Source of the DNA: Dipteris shenzhenensis
Lineage: Eukaryota; Polypodiophyta; Polypodiopsida; Gleicheniales
Length of the DNA stretch: 64,000 nucleotides
Assembly: GCA_047967505.1 (NCBI GenBank)
Contig: CM106540.1
Strand: one strand, 5' to 3'
Of this stretch, positions 32,271 through 43,288 are shown piece after piece. Position numbers and translations under genes: made by a program. Numbering within the stretch: position 1 is the stretch's first letter; each line of letters opens with the position of its first letter. The notes below the pieces were generated by a model. The model was not told where the DNA came from. It made no database searches and saw only the letters and a list, made by a program, of their open reading frames with translations.

Positions 32271-34025
32271 TCTAGCTCTCCTAGGTTAGTTTTAGTTTTA
32301 GGGTGTGAGTGTTTCTTGAGTATTTATTGGAGAGAGAGAGAGAGTCTACTCTGTGAGAAATAGAGATCTAGGGAAACTCTTAGAAAGTCTATTTGTCTTC
32401 TTCCCTTGGAGAAATAGAGTGAGAGACATAGGTCTCTACTATGCCAAGACCTCCTTGGGCAGAGACGATAAGCAAGACATTGCCTATCTATGGCAAGGAA
32501 GATGCTTCCGGAGTGATTGAGCACTATTGCAAGTGACGAGCGTTAAGTCCTCCAGAACTGCAACAAAATAGCAACCAGCCACTAGCTCTTCATCAACCTC
32601 AAGTCTGACTCCCTACAGCAAGCCTCAGAGCTCCTACAAGCTCACAGCGCTCCAGCAACTTCGCGGCATGGCATAAGCAGCTCTACCTTGTGCCAACGAC
32701 TAATGACCTCTGGCTGCAAGCAAGATGTCGGATGCTCCAGTCCATCTCCAAGCTCCTTGCATAGCGCCTTCCAGCACCCACACAGCTCCAATCGGCTTCT
32801 CCAACTGCAGCAATTCACGAAGCCCTCAGCGCATGCTTCAACCTCACATCGCTTCACTGCATCTTGAAACTATTGAGTCCAATACCTCTTGCAGCCTGAC
32901 GGACTCCTGTGTCAATAGCCCGCTACGACACACAACCAGTTGCTCCTAATATCTTCTACGAGGTCCTTCTCTGCTAGCCCGTGGCTCCTTCAATGCCAGC
33001 GCACCTCTCCAGTGACTCCAACAAGCAACTCAATAGCTCCTCCAACGTGAGCTCCTAGTAGCTGCCGCCAACGCCATCAAATGCCTCCTCTGCATCAAAC
33101 TTGGCTCTAACGTCCTCGCCTCCATCAACAGCCGACGGACTCTCCACGACCTTTCGTAGCGGAACTTTAGCTCTGTATCAAAGGCACTCCAAGGCTCTAA
33201 GATTCTCGTCTACCGGCTCCAACGAGCCACAATGCCATAGCCAATGACCACCGACAAGCTTCCGTCGACAAAACAGCGTCGCCTTCTCCGAATCTCCACC
33301 GCGTCGAGCGTCGTAGCAGATTCAAAGTTTCTCTCTCTCATTTTTCCTAAGGTTTCTACAAGTGACACGTGGCAGCCAAAGGAGAAGACACGTGGCAGAT
33401 AAGCCACTCAGCTTAGGTCAAGATTGACCTTAGGTTAGCTCCATGGTTAGGTCAAAAGATAACCGTAGTTAACATTTCTAGCTTGGGTTCACGAAGCTGG
33501 GTTACAAGGTCACCACAGTGCCACCTAAGCACAGAGTCCCTTGCTAAGCACAGTTTGAATTCTGCATGTGAATCCCTATGCCACATCATCAAAGGCTCTC
33601 TTCTTCATAGAATCTTCGACAAGCATAACTTGCAATCCAAGAAGAATTTGGACACGCTCCAAAAAGGAAAAGTGATCATCTTTTCGAGCTCTACGCGCCT
33701 GTTAAGTCAGAATCATTGTATGCAATTAGACACTGCCAATATTGAAAGAAATCAATTGGTAAGACCTTTGCAACAATTGGAAAAGCAATGCATGAATGCA
33801 AACATCGATGTAAAAAGCATGCCAAAAGCACAAGTGTATGAGATGACCATAGCCCGAAACATGGCATCCACACATAAAGCATTAAGGCACATGGAAGAAC
33901 AAAGCATCATGCATCAAGCGAAGAAGACAACAACGTCACCATCAAGCCATGAGCAGAATGACAGTAACAAAATGTATTGAAGAACAAAAACCTTGCCAAC
34001 CTTGCCTATGTTTTGTAAATCAAAC
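32271..34025 (+). other. Interior of non-autonomous element
   Basis: No enzyme domain. A short ATG frame near 32439 (MPRPPWAETISKTLPIYG) stops after about 32 codons. 32530-33350 is a GCTCC/CTCCAA-rich stretch resembling 7430-8280. 33405-33740 matches 8330-8640. At 33740-33960 the gag found in the 8.6-9.3 kb relative is replaced by an unrelated Met/Ala/Lys/Gln-rich frame (TIARNMASTHKALRHMEEQS). It may be only packaging sequence. Confidence 0.6.
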
Positions 34026-34026
34026 C

Positions 34027-34192
34027 TGACCACCTGAGAGTAGCTATGAAAGCACCCAGGGGAGGTATTGACATGAAAAATCCACACTTGACCACCTTAA
34101 GTAGCAATGCATGCACTAAGGGGAGGTGATGGAATGTAACTCACATCTGACCACCTTGCAGTAGCCAAAGGATCATGGCACCAAGGGGAGGT
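34027..34192 (+). repeat. Triplicated polypurine-tract unit
   Basis: Three about 60-base units, each starting TGACCACCT (34027, 34089, 34148), containing AGTAGC, and ending in a purine block AGGGGAGGT (34058, 34119, 34184). The last block directly precedes the 3' LTR and is the expected plus-strand primer. The other two are potential extra priming sites. Confidence 0.8.
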
Positions 34193-34540
34193 GTTGAGAG
34201 ATATGGTGCCATGAGCACATAGATTAAAAGGCTAAGGTATGTGATAAGGAAAGAATTAAAGTAGCCACCCTAGGATGTGGACTACATGATGTGGAGATGT
34301 GGATTGAGGATATCCACAAGGAGAGATGTGGATGAGAGGATCACACATGTGTTGACTATTCAAAGGGCACTCTCTATATAAGAGGCCTATCATGTATGGT
34401 TGAGAATAGCACATTGGAATAGATTGAGTGTTTCATACTTCCTGTCTCTCTCTCCATGGCCTTCCTTATTTGGTATGATCCTCCATGATCTTTATGCTCA
34501 TTAAGTGATAGATTAGGCTAGTACGATCCACACTTTGACA
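34192..34540 (+). repeat. 3' LTR of non-autonomous element
   Basis: The same 349-base sequence as 31905-32253, TATA box at 34375-34382. Followed by the GTCCG target duplication. Confidence 0.93.
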
Positions 34541-34545
34541 GTCCG

Positions 34546-36480
34546 AGGCTTTTCTCAAAAGGTTCAAACAAGAAATTAATGAAGAAATGCATGCACAAAG
34601 CTTAGTGACTTGAAGCAGAAGGAATACAAGTCTATGCAAGACTTTGTGCTCAGAAGGCGAGCTTTGATTAATCAGCTTCGCACACCTCCAGATGAAAAGT
34701 CATTGCAAGCATGGTTAATCACGGGTTGTACTTGGAACCATAAATCTCTAGAAATAGTAAATCCAACAAAGACATATAAAGAACTACTGAACTGAGTTGT
34801 TGCATTAGAGACAGTGCTCCCACCAAGAAGAAGACCAAGAAGAAATCTGAGGTGAGTGAGGATGAGGGCGCTTTGATCAAGCTCAACAAACTCAAGTTGA
34901 CACCGACAGAGCTGACAGAGATGGGCTTTATAGAAAAGCCAAATTAGTAAGAGAAATGGTGCAACAAATGTTCCAAGAAGGGACATACAAAGGATGATTA
35001 TAGAACCAAATATTGTGGGACTCGATCCAAATATGGGCATGACTAGTCCAATTGTAGGTATGCCAAGAGGAAGCCACTCGAGGTTCACTAGGTTGAACCT
35101 AATTCAAGGACCAAGGAGGCGTGACTGCCCAAGCCCGAGCAAGGTAAAGGCAAGGGTAGAATGGTAAGGACAAAATCAAGGCCCTTCACAAATCTAATGT
35201 TATTTCTGTAATGGTAATCATACAAATTGCCCACTTTGGCAAGAACACTTGAAGCTACTTGAAAGCAATATGGAAAGATGAGAAGTGGACCCTAGTTAGG
35301 TCATACTGGCACAAATTCCAAGTTTGGTGGATGCCAATGTATTGACTCCATCACATCAACCAATTACCCAAGAGAATAGTACATCATCTGATACATGCGA
35401 CTTAAAATGAAAAGCATAGAAGCATATTGTCTCACAATTAACTCGGTAATTAAAAGGTAAAGCTCCAACTGTGGATCTACGTCTTGATTCAAGTAAGGAG
35501 CCACCATCAAATCATTGGGCTGAGGCTATAAGTCTGTCCCTAGATAGAACCGAGTTCTAAAGGAGACCCGATTCCAGAAATCTTCTAGTAGATGAAGGTT
35601 AGCTTGACAGTTTTGCAGAATTAGTAAAAAATGCACTACATTGCAGAGAACTTTTGCAACAACTCCAGAATAATGAGCACCCTATGAAAGAGGTAGAATC
35701 ATTGGTTACTATTCCAGTTATTGATACCCTAATGTGGATGAAGGGATACTAGTGAAGATTAACAAAACAAAATAAATACAGGTGTCATTGTGGATGGTGG
35801 TTTTGGCATAAATAGCATATCAACAACAATGATCATCAACAAGCTGAAACTCAAGAACATGAAGCTTTTCCCTTTTCGAGTTTGGATAGTAGATCCGTGA
35901 TCAGTTGAACCCACAGGTATGCTTTCTGATGTTGTTCTTACAATTGGTGTTAATCCCTATCCATTGGTGGAAATCACTATAACATGAGCTTGTTGGTCAT
36001 TCCTATGGAAGAAAATGCCTATCCATTATTACTGGGTAGACTATAGTTGAAGAGTGCCAAAGTTTTACATGACTGAGAGACCAAATTGATGACAATCAAA
36101 ACCTATAAAAAGGAGTGCAGATTCCCAGTAATCCTACTAAAATACCTAATACAAGTTGTGGCTGAACTAAAACAGAAGACTAAAGAGGATGTAATAGCGG
36201 GATAGAAGCATCTTTATCCCAAGAATATCATTGAGGATATCATTGTTGAAAGGAAGCTAGCTGAGCCACATCTCACAATTACTCTGCTTGGTTCGGACTA
36301 ATTGGTCTTAGAAGAAGAGCTCAAAATAGTAGTCATAAGTGCTCATGTGGTTGATGATTATCTCTAAAAAGTTAATGACTTAGTCATATGATATGAAGAC
36401 GTTCTTGCTTAAGTTACATAGATTTGGAAGGAGTCCTGAAGAAAATATGCCAACATAGAATTCCATTAGTGCTAGATGCT
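34546..36480 (+). pseudogene. Gypsy family 2 gag 3' end and protease
   Basis: Continues the gag split by the insertion. 34610-34795 is open and encodes QDFVLRRRALINQLRTPPDE, then LQAWLITGC, typical of Retrotrans_gag. A single knuckle near 34957 reads CNKCSKKGHTKDDY, with Tyr in place of the last Cys. Protease is seen near 35785-35830 as VDGGFGINSIST and later LLGRL and SAKVLHD. As in gypsy family 1, D-G-G replaces D-T/S-G. The end (ELKIVVISAHVVDDYL near 36323) recurs at 56995. Many stops; no RT before the junction at about 36480. Confidence 0.7.
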
Positions 36481-37078
36481 TAACTATTAGGCAGCTTGAT
36501 TGCCAGTTTGTTGGAAGGTGGACTTGGTGAACCTATTGAAGCCTTGGTCGTGGAGACGGGTCAATCTATAGGTGAAAGGCTATGCTGTCATCGGAAGATT
36601 ACTTAGATGAGAGATCATCTAGAGCTCATGGTCCAGGTTTTTTGAGATACACTTGGGCTGGGAGATCTGTGTGGATCACCCACTGGAATCTCATTGCTTA
36701 AGTGACTTACTTGGATGTAGATTCTGCCAGAGTGAATATTGGTCGAAACAGACCTCGGAAGCACGGTGCTCGGAAGACTCTCCTCAGATTACGAGGGGGA
36801 TAGCTGGATGATAGTTGTACCAAGATTGCTCAACATGACTCGCCGGTTTGTGACTGAGGATGGTAGAGCCATGGATGTGTGGTACTGCCAGGATTGTACC
36901 TATATCCTAGGGTGGTTCACTTGCATGGGACCAGACTTGGAGGACCAAGAGGTGGGGGTTGAAAGACCAATAAACAAGGACAAATCCAACTTGTTCTAGA
37001 GGGCTTCTCCATGGGAGCCAATGGAGCATTGACATCAACGTGTGGGGATTGGCTCACGGTGTGTCAAGCGAGAGGGGG
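36481..37078 (+). repeat. Composite segment, copy A (5' part)
   Basis: Matches 58470-59056 and, more distantly, 42020-42620. It includes a frame (36770-36999) encoding DSWMIVVPRLLNMT, then DVWYCQDCTYILGWFTCMGP. That frame is partly retained in all three copies, with a shared CX2C and later Cys, but I do not recognise it. It ends with AGCGAGAGGGGG, a polypurine-tract-like word, before TGTTGGAG at 37079, an LTR-start signature. Confidence 0.6.
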
Positions 37079-38040
37079 TGTTGGAGTTTAGTAGGTCACC
37101 TCCCCACTCATGAGCCCCCAAATGAGGAGAGCATTGGGGAGGTGCACCAATAGGGACTCAGAGATGCCACACGGACAAAGCTGAAAGGTTTGCATGTTTG
37201 CCATCTCGGCAGCATGCAGGCTGCCATGTGGGTAGCAAAGGGAACACAACCAGGCTGCCATTGGCAGGCTGGACAAGCTCTGACCAATGGGGAAGAGGGC
37301 CCTTAACTGGGGCAACACATGTGACCTAGACACCAGCAGGGCTGCAAACTGGAGAAAAGGATTGCGCAGCAACCAGGATCTGGTGAGGGAAAACAAACAG
37401 TTCAGAAGAGAGAAGAATAGAGGTGCAATGATCAAGGCTGCCCCGCGGCAGTCAGGCACCATGTTTGAAGCTATTCTGCAGGTCTGAGCAGGCTGAAAAG
37501 AGTCTGCAGACTGAGGAGCAGAAATGCGCAAACTGGAGGTCCTTGGAGCAGATTGTAGCCGATCTTGTGGTTGGTACAGAGAGGACGCGTCTGGTGCAGA
37601 ACTGCCACGCAGCAGTCAAGCGCTTGATCTGAGCCATTTATATATGCATGAGAAGGTTGGGCCAGTCTTAAAACTGGGTTGGGCAGATCTGAAGGATGCA
37701 AGGCCTATCAAAAGCACACCCAAAGGGGGCATTCTCAATTCCACACTGCAAGTTTCTTGGAGCCTCACTTTGGGCTGCCAACAAAGCAACAAGGAGGTCC
37801 AGATTACCAGCAGCCGGTCCTCATACTTGGGCCACCTACACAGCAGCAAGGAAGGACAGAAAACGGGAGACTTATGCCTACACAGCAGCAAGTAGGTCAA
37901 GGCTCACAGAAGGTGTGCTTGCGGGGTACCACTACGAAGCCCATAGTGGCTCTAGGAGAGCAACACAGGCTGAAATGTTATGAACGTGCCATGAGGATGT
38001 AGGAGAACAGTCTCATAGGCCCGCAAGGCCTCTCGCAGAC
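37079..38040 (+). repeat. LTR-like segment, copy A
   Basis: Begins TGTTGGAGTTTAGTAGG after a purine tract and matches 59057-60105. Frames on both strands are short and Ser/Gln/Cys-rich. No matching LTR end or primer-binding site could be placed, so calling it an LTR is inference. Confidence 0.45.
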
Positions 38041-38132
38041 GTTAATCTCTCTCTCTCTCTCTCTCTCCCCCCCCCCCCGCTAGCCTCTCCCGCTCAGCCT
38101 TTTTCTCTCTCCTGCTAGCCTCTCCCGCTAGC

Positions 38133-38162
<30 letters not shown>
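38041..38162. repeat. CT microsatellites
   Basis: Two CT runs separated by a CCCGCTAGCCTCTCC duplicate. Copy B at 60100 has only a short CT run, so this expanded in copy A. Confidence 0.9.
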
Positions 38163-38164
<2 letters not shown>

Positions 38165-38399
38165 CCGTACCTCCGCACTTTGTCCGCACCTCCGTAGTAC
38201 CTCCGTCGTCCGTAACCCTCCCCCCGTCCGTACAGCCCGTCAGCAGGCAGCCAGTACCGTACAATCTGTCAGCAGCAGCCCGTACCTCTCCCTCCGTACC
38301 CATTAGAAGCAACTAACTAACCCTAACCCCGAGTTGCGCTCAACCCCCAACCCAACCCGAGGGTTAGGTTAAGCTAGGGGGTTTAACCGACAACCAACT

Positions 38400-39150
38400 A
38401 TGGACTGGCCTACCCTCTCCTCCAAGTCCCCCTCAACTCCCTCAACTCCTTCAACATCCATCAGGACTCGATACTCTACAGTTGCAGCCATGACACCCTC
38501 TCCATATGCACGGAATTACCAACAAGAAGGCTCAAAATGACCCATCCTTGGGCAACAGGATCAGATTTTTTATCTGCAGCAGGCAGTGAGAGAACTACGA
38601 TTGGAACTGGCAGAAGTAAAGGCTCGACTTCACATTCTGGAAGGGCTTGGTAAGCAGGCAGTGATTGATGAGGCTGTAAAATCTTGTAAGGATTCCCCCC
38701 CTACCCTACAGCTAGTCTCTACAGTCAAAGATCTTGTTCACACTGAAGTACAAACTGCTAAGAAGGAAATGATTGTGGAAGTGGACACCAAAGCATGTAA
38801 GTCTGATATTCAAGCAGATTAAAGAACACGAAGATGCACTGAAGATTAGAATAGGAGGACTCCCAGAAGATTGGTACAAAGAGGAGGACACATATAGTGA
38901 TATTGACAAAGATCAAAGCAAGCTTGCCCAACATTGAATGGGTGGATGATGATGAGCAAGATGATGACAACTCCAGGCCAGCTTCTATTTTGCACTATAA
39001 AGGTCACGCAATCCTTACACTGAAGTCAAAAGATATGCGGATCAAGCTTCTTCGACAATCTTACAAGTTGAAGGGTCTAGTCAACATCTTGCTGATAGAG
39101 GGTGGCACATATTTTGTATATGATTTGGTCCATCCTCAGACAAATATATA
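38400..39150 (+). pseudogene. LINE ORF1-like protein, copy A
   Basis: Begins at an ATG (MDWPTLSSKS) and follows the same layout as the better copy at 60385-61212: a Ser/Thr/Pro-rich N-terminus, a helical segment (RELRLELAEVKARLHILEGL), then LKIRIGGLPEDWYKEEDTYS. A TGA near 38538 (from CGA), a small deletion at 38818 and the loss of about 380 bases after YKLKG at 39075 make it non-functional. It ends with a segment reading VNILLIEGGTYFVYDLVHPQ. Confidence 0.55.
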
Positions 39151-39154
39151 ATGT

Positions 39155-39158
39155 TCTT

Positions 39159-39205
<47 letters not shown>

Positions 39206-39220
39206 CTGGGTGTCATAGGA

Positions 39221-39255
<35 letters not shown>

Positions 39256-39360
39256 TCTGGGTGTCACAGGCTCCACATCTAGTCAACATCTTGCTAATAC
39301 AGGGTGGCACATATTTTGTTTATAATTTGGTACATCCCGAGACAGTTAAATATTGTTGTT

Positions 39361-39408
<48 letters not shown>

Positions 39409-39412
39409 TCAG
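39155..39412. repeat. CT arrays with duplicated 3' end
   Basis: Three CT arrays (39163-39200, 39224-39254, 39365-39405) separate repeated versions of the segment CTAGTCAACATCTTGCT...GGTGGCACATATTTTGT. The terminal about 90 bases of the LINE-like unit were therefore duplicated together with the microsatellite. Confidence 0.85.
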
Positions 39413-39415
39413 CAG

Positions 39416-40040
39416 TTCCACCCCTCTTTTCTAACAAATGAATGAGTCAACTCCCTGATTGTAAGCCCCAAATGAGGAGAGCATGGAGGAGACACTTGGA
39501 GAGAAATAGGGGGAAGGAAGAGGGATGAAGAGGCTGCCATGTAGTTACCACATGGACAGTATATTTATGTCCTTGTATTTATTAATGATCAACACTTTAG
39601 GGTAGATCTATGACCGTCCATTTGGCCACACATTGACTTTGTTTTAGGGCAAGAGTGCAGCTTCTTTGTGGCCCCATTGGAGGGTCATAAGGCAGCCTGC
39701 ATCCCTAGATCCCTGCTCACTGCCTATGCTGAGCTCGTAGTAGGTACAAACAAGCAGTGCAATCTGCTATATAATCACCAGATTCCATCAGGTCATTCCA
39801 GATCCTCCCTAGTCTCTGAGAGCTGCTCCATATGCAGGACAATGCGAGATTGATCTCACATCGTTATGCCTGCCATGATGCCTATGAACGGCCTTCTCAA
39901 TCAAACAAATCTGCAATGTGAGAAGCGGTCCAACCTCTAACAACCCTCTGTATCGCTAGGTCTAAGCCATCTGGGTCGATGCAGTGATACTAAGCTGTGA
40001 GAAATGATATATGGCCTCAGCTATTCAGTCTCAACCCTTA
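39416..40040. other. Spacer, nothing recognised
   Basis: Contains a short match to the composite-segment start (AAGCCCCAAATGAGGAGAGC at 39463). Otherwise no repeat or frame is supported. Confidence 0.35.
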
Positions 40041-40041
40041 T

Positions 40042-40386
40042 AGCGATCAGGAGATATCCGGACCCATCCTACGTCTGGCTGTACTAAGCACGAAGCTCCT
40101 GCTCTTTGACCTCTTGCGCCAAGTGTATTTGTACCATATGCATATATCTAGACGAATCCAGGAACATGCGCAAAATCGTCCTCTGAAAATAAGACTAGCT
40201 AATATGACAAAAATCGAGGATAGTACATACATGTATTACCCATCCTTGTTCTAGTTCCTAGTGTCCCTCCTAAGTAATTGACTGCCATCACATTATTAAA
40301 AGCAAGCCTCTGCAGTTAGATACAATGGATCAGTTGGAGTCGTCTGAGGGATCTTCATATAGAGGGGCAGAAGCAAATGTGTCTTT
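40042..40386. repeat. Direct repeat, unit 1
   Basis: About 300 bases repeated at 41283-41640 (CTGTACTAAGCACGA start, CATATGCATATATCTAGA, TAGTTCCTAGTGTCCCTCCT). Unit 2 contains about 60 extra bases at 41391-41450. A further short match, GCGAT(C)GGGAGATATCCGG, is at 40931. Confidence 0.75.
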
Positions 40387-41282
40387 TAAATCTAATTATC
40401 AAACTAAGTGTAAAATCCTTTTGTAACCTTTAAAATAGTGATCTTTATAAGTTATTCAATATGACCACCATATGGGAAGAGTCACACATAGATGATAGCA
40501 TTTAATATCTAGTTTGGCATTGTTTGTTACCAAGACAACTAGTACATAACTAATCTAGAAAGAGTACAATTTAACGACCATGTTACATAATTGTTGATCA
40601 ACATTTTTGACTTAGATGGGGATTTATTTGAAGGGGGGTAGACTTGGTGATGTATCATATCACCACAACACACATTTTACGGGTTTATGATTGATGAATA
40701 AAACATTTCATACGACAAGCACTTGTGTATGGTACAAGAAATATTATTTTTGGCACCAAAACTAAATGCCTCCATCAGTATAAAAAAAACAAAGATATTC
40801 TTCCAGAGTTATACTCCCCTCCTATGTAAGACCGTGGTTTTTTTTTTTTTTGGCGTTCTTGTGTGACAACTTTAAAGCAGCCCTCCCGAGTGTAAATCAC
40901 AAGAAAGTTTATTGTGCTTGGTTCTCTATAGCGATCGGGAGATATCCGGGCCCATCCTAGCCTGTGAAAAATTGGTCTTGTCCTTAGGAAGCCTCACATG
41001 CAATTGATATTTTGTACTGTTTTCAAAGCATCTAATAAGATGTCTATTTCTTGGAGGGGAAGGGCAAAGTCACAGCACACCGCGAAGGAGATCTCATTTC
41101 TCTTCACCAAGTATGCGATACTCCTACAAGTGCATGCATACTAGAGATGCTCTTATTCACTCTCATCCTGGAGGTTAAAAATGCATTCCTCGCAATTCTC
41201 CAACTAATTAGGTTTTCTCAAAGTTGCCTTTGAGTTAATGCACTGTGAGTTTGTCTTTCGCATCTTTACTGAGTCTATGTGT

Positions 41283-41640
41283 GGCTGTACTAAGCACGAC
41301 GCTCTTTGACCTCCTGTGCCAAGTGTATCTGTACCATATGCATATATCTAGATGAATCCAGGAACATGCCCAAACTCATCCTCTGATAATAAAACACATA
41401 TCTCATGACAGACGCTCAACAAGGTTGAAAACCATAAACGCCGAGCAGGGGCTAGCTATTATGACAAAATTCGAGGATAGTACATACATGTATCACCCAT
41501 CCTTGTTCTAGTTCCTAGTGTCCCTCCTAAGTGCTTGACTGCCATCACATTATTAAAAGCAAGCCTTTGAAGTTAGGTACAATGGATTTGTTGGATTCGT
41601 CTGAGGCATCTTCATAGGGAGGCGTGGGAGCAAATGTATC
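41283..41640. repeat. Direct repeat, unit 2
   Basis: Pairs with 40078-40386. On the minus strand it forms the C-terminal part of the open frame at 41545-41847. Confidence 0.75.
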
Positions 41641-42025
41641 TCGAGGCAAAGGCCTCTGAAAGGCATTGACAAATGGTTGACACCTGGCCTGGTGGTTAGG
41701 CCTCTGTTTGGCAGCAAACTCATTAGCAATAGAGGTAGGATATTTGAGCCCATAGACACACACGAGAGCTTCCCGCCAACAGGCTTCCCGAGAATGGAAG
41801 ACTCTGCTTTGAATTTTGGGGAACATCTGCCATAAAATAAAGCTCACGTATGTTAGGGTCTACCGGTGCCTGCCCAACTGGTTGGCTGATCTCTTCATTG
41901 TGTACTTTTTCAATCCTTAGTGGCTTGCTCTGGGCATTGTATGTTTCCCAGGTAATGAGAGATTGGAGGGTGAAAGCCTTCCTGGAAGGCAGAGACGGAA
42001 GACTAGGTGCTTCTTCAAAGCTCAA
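41545..42025 (-). pseudogene. Unidentified minus-strand frame pair
   Basis: Two overlapping minus-strand frames. The upstream one includes QPVGQAPVDPNIRELYFMAD. The downstream one, in another phase, includes LVCVYGLKYPTSIANEFAAK and ends PYEDASDESNKSIVPNFKG. Together they look like one frameshifted protein about 130-150 residues long. The C-terminal half is also present, degraded, at 40260-40386. I do not recognise the family. Confidence 0.3.
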
Positions 42026-42640
42026 TTGCCAGGTTGTTGGAAGGTGGACTTGGTGAGCGTTTTGAAGCCTTGGCTGTGGACAACACGGGTAAATCTATAG
42101 GTGAAAGGCTATGCTGTCATCGGAAGATTACCTAGATGAGATATACCTTTGTAAGACTAGACTATGTCCAATCATACAAATTTAGGTTTTTTGTTGAGCT
42201 CATGGTCCAGGTTTTTTGAGATACACCTGGGCTGGGAGATGTGCGTGGATCACCCACAGGGATCTCATTGCTTAAGTGAGTTAGTTGGCTGTAGATCCTG
42301 CCAGAGTGAAGATAGCTCGAAACAGACCTGCTTGGAAGACTTAGATTACGAGGGGGATAGCTGGATGATAGTTGTACCAAGATTGCTCAACATAACTCGT
42401 GGGTTTGTGACTGAAGATGGTATAGCCATGGACGTGTGGTACTGCCAGGATTGTACCTATATACTAGGGTGGTTCACTTGCATGGGACCAGAGCAAGAGG
42501 TGCGGGTTGAAAGACCAATAAACAAGGACAGCTCCAACTTGTTCCAGAGGGCTTCTCCATGGGAGCCGATGGAGCATCTACATCGACAAGTGGGGATTGG
42601 CTCACGGTGTGTCACCTCCCCACTGCCCTCTAACCTCACT
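41930..42640 (+). repeat. Composite segment, copy C
   Basis: Third copy of the segment at 36481 and 58380. It contains a 180-codon frame from ATG 42164 (MSNHTNLGFLL) that includes the shared WYCQDCTYILGWFTC core. Relative to A and B it lacks the stretch from the polypurine tract to the LTR-like start, then diverges after CCTCCCCACTG at about 42625. Confidence 0.6.
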
Positions 42641-42959
42641 GTCTTGAAGCGATCGATAATGGTCAAGCTGAAGGCAACTACAGGAGGAGTTCCAGACGTA
42701 GTGTAGACAAAAAATGGGGATTCGACGAAAAGGCAAATTTCAGAACATGAAGGCGCTTCCAGGTGAATGCAGAGCGGATCCAATGAGAACAGAAATTTTA
42801 GAACATAGAGCCTGGAATCCAATTTATGCTTGTCGATTCTCCGTTGCTGCAAGCGTTCAACTGCAGCGGCCAAACCTGGGCTATCCCGTACGCGGATACA
42901 AAACTAAAGATATGATAATCGCACGGTGGCATTGGCACCTATGCTTTTCTTACTCTTAC

Positions 42960-43191
42960 CTGCACCTTCAGCCCTAAAAATCCATAGAGCATGGACAATA
43001 AGATATATTGTAGCATTGGCTACAGGGGAATGGAACCCGCCATCCGCCATCCTTTGGACGCTTCCAATTTGCTGATCACCTGCTGCTGGAGGATCCAATA
43101 GCGGATCGTTATATGCTCCTGCCAATGTATTTAATTTCCAGTTCCATACGCATAACAGAAGAATGACAACGATCACCTGCGTTGGAACCAT
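42960..43191 (-). CDS. Possible first exon, signal-peptide-like
   Basis: Not recognised. From the ATG at 43191 the minus strand encodes a hydrophobic N-terminus, MVPTQVIVVILLLCVWNWKL, resembling a signal peptide or anchor. About 57 further residues follow (AYNDPLLDPPAAGDQQIGSV and another hydrophobic stretch). The codons end at 42960 in CAG followed by GTAAGAG, a near-consensus 5' splice site; without splicing the frame stops at 42904. Acceptor-like TGCAG words lie near 42865 and 42850. The start is about 100 bases beyond the U2 3' end on the same strand. The stretch is not repeated elsewhere in the window. It may be a real exon or chance. Confidence 0.25.
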
Positions 43192-43288
43192 AGATGCAAA
43201 ACTTCAGCGTCGACCCTCACGAGTCACGATGCCCTTGTCCTTCCGTTGGGATTGAATTGGGCTCCTCCCCCGCCGGGGGGAAGAGGGA

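Larger units (their letters stand above)
31905..34540 (+). mobile_element. Complete non-autonomous LTR element
   Basis: A 2636-bp element with two 349-bp LTRs (31905-32253 and 34192-34540) that appear identical by eye. Both begin TGTTGAGAGATATGG and end CACTTTGACA. A tRNA-iMet primer-binding site abuts the 5' LTR and a polypurine tract abuts the 3' LTR. A 5-bp target duplication, GTCCG, flanks it (31900-31904 and 34541-34545). The interior has no protease, integrase, RT or RNase H, so it must be mobilised in trans, presumably by a copia element. Its length and lack of pol fit a small LARD or large TRIM. It is inserted in a gypsy gag. The high LTR identity implies a recent insertion. Confidence 0.93.

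Noticed and set aside
33483-33980. 165-codon protein in the non-autonomous element
   Set aside because: It begins at a non-ATG codon inside a segment that is non-coding in the relative at 8.4 kb. Only the last 70 codons look protein-like, without a domain.
37088-38002. Several 80-147-codon frames on both strands
   Set aside because: They differ between copies A and B of the segment, are Ser/Gln/Leu-rich, and fall in the LTR-like part.
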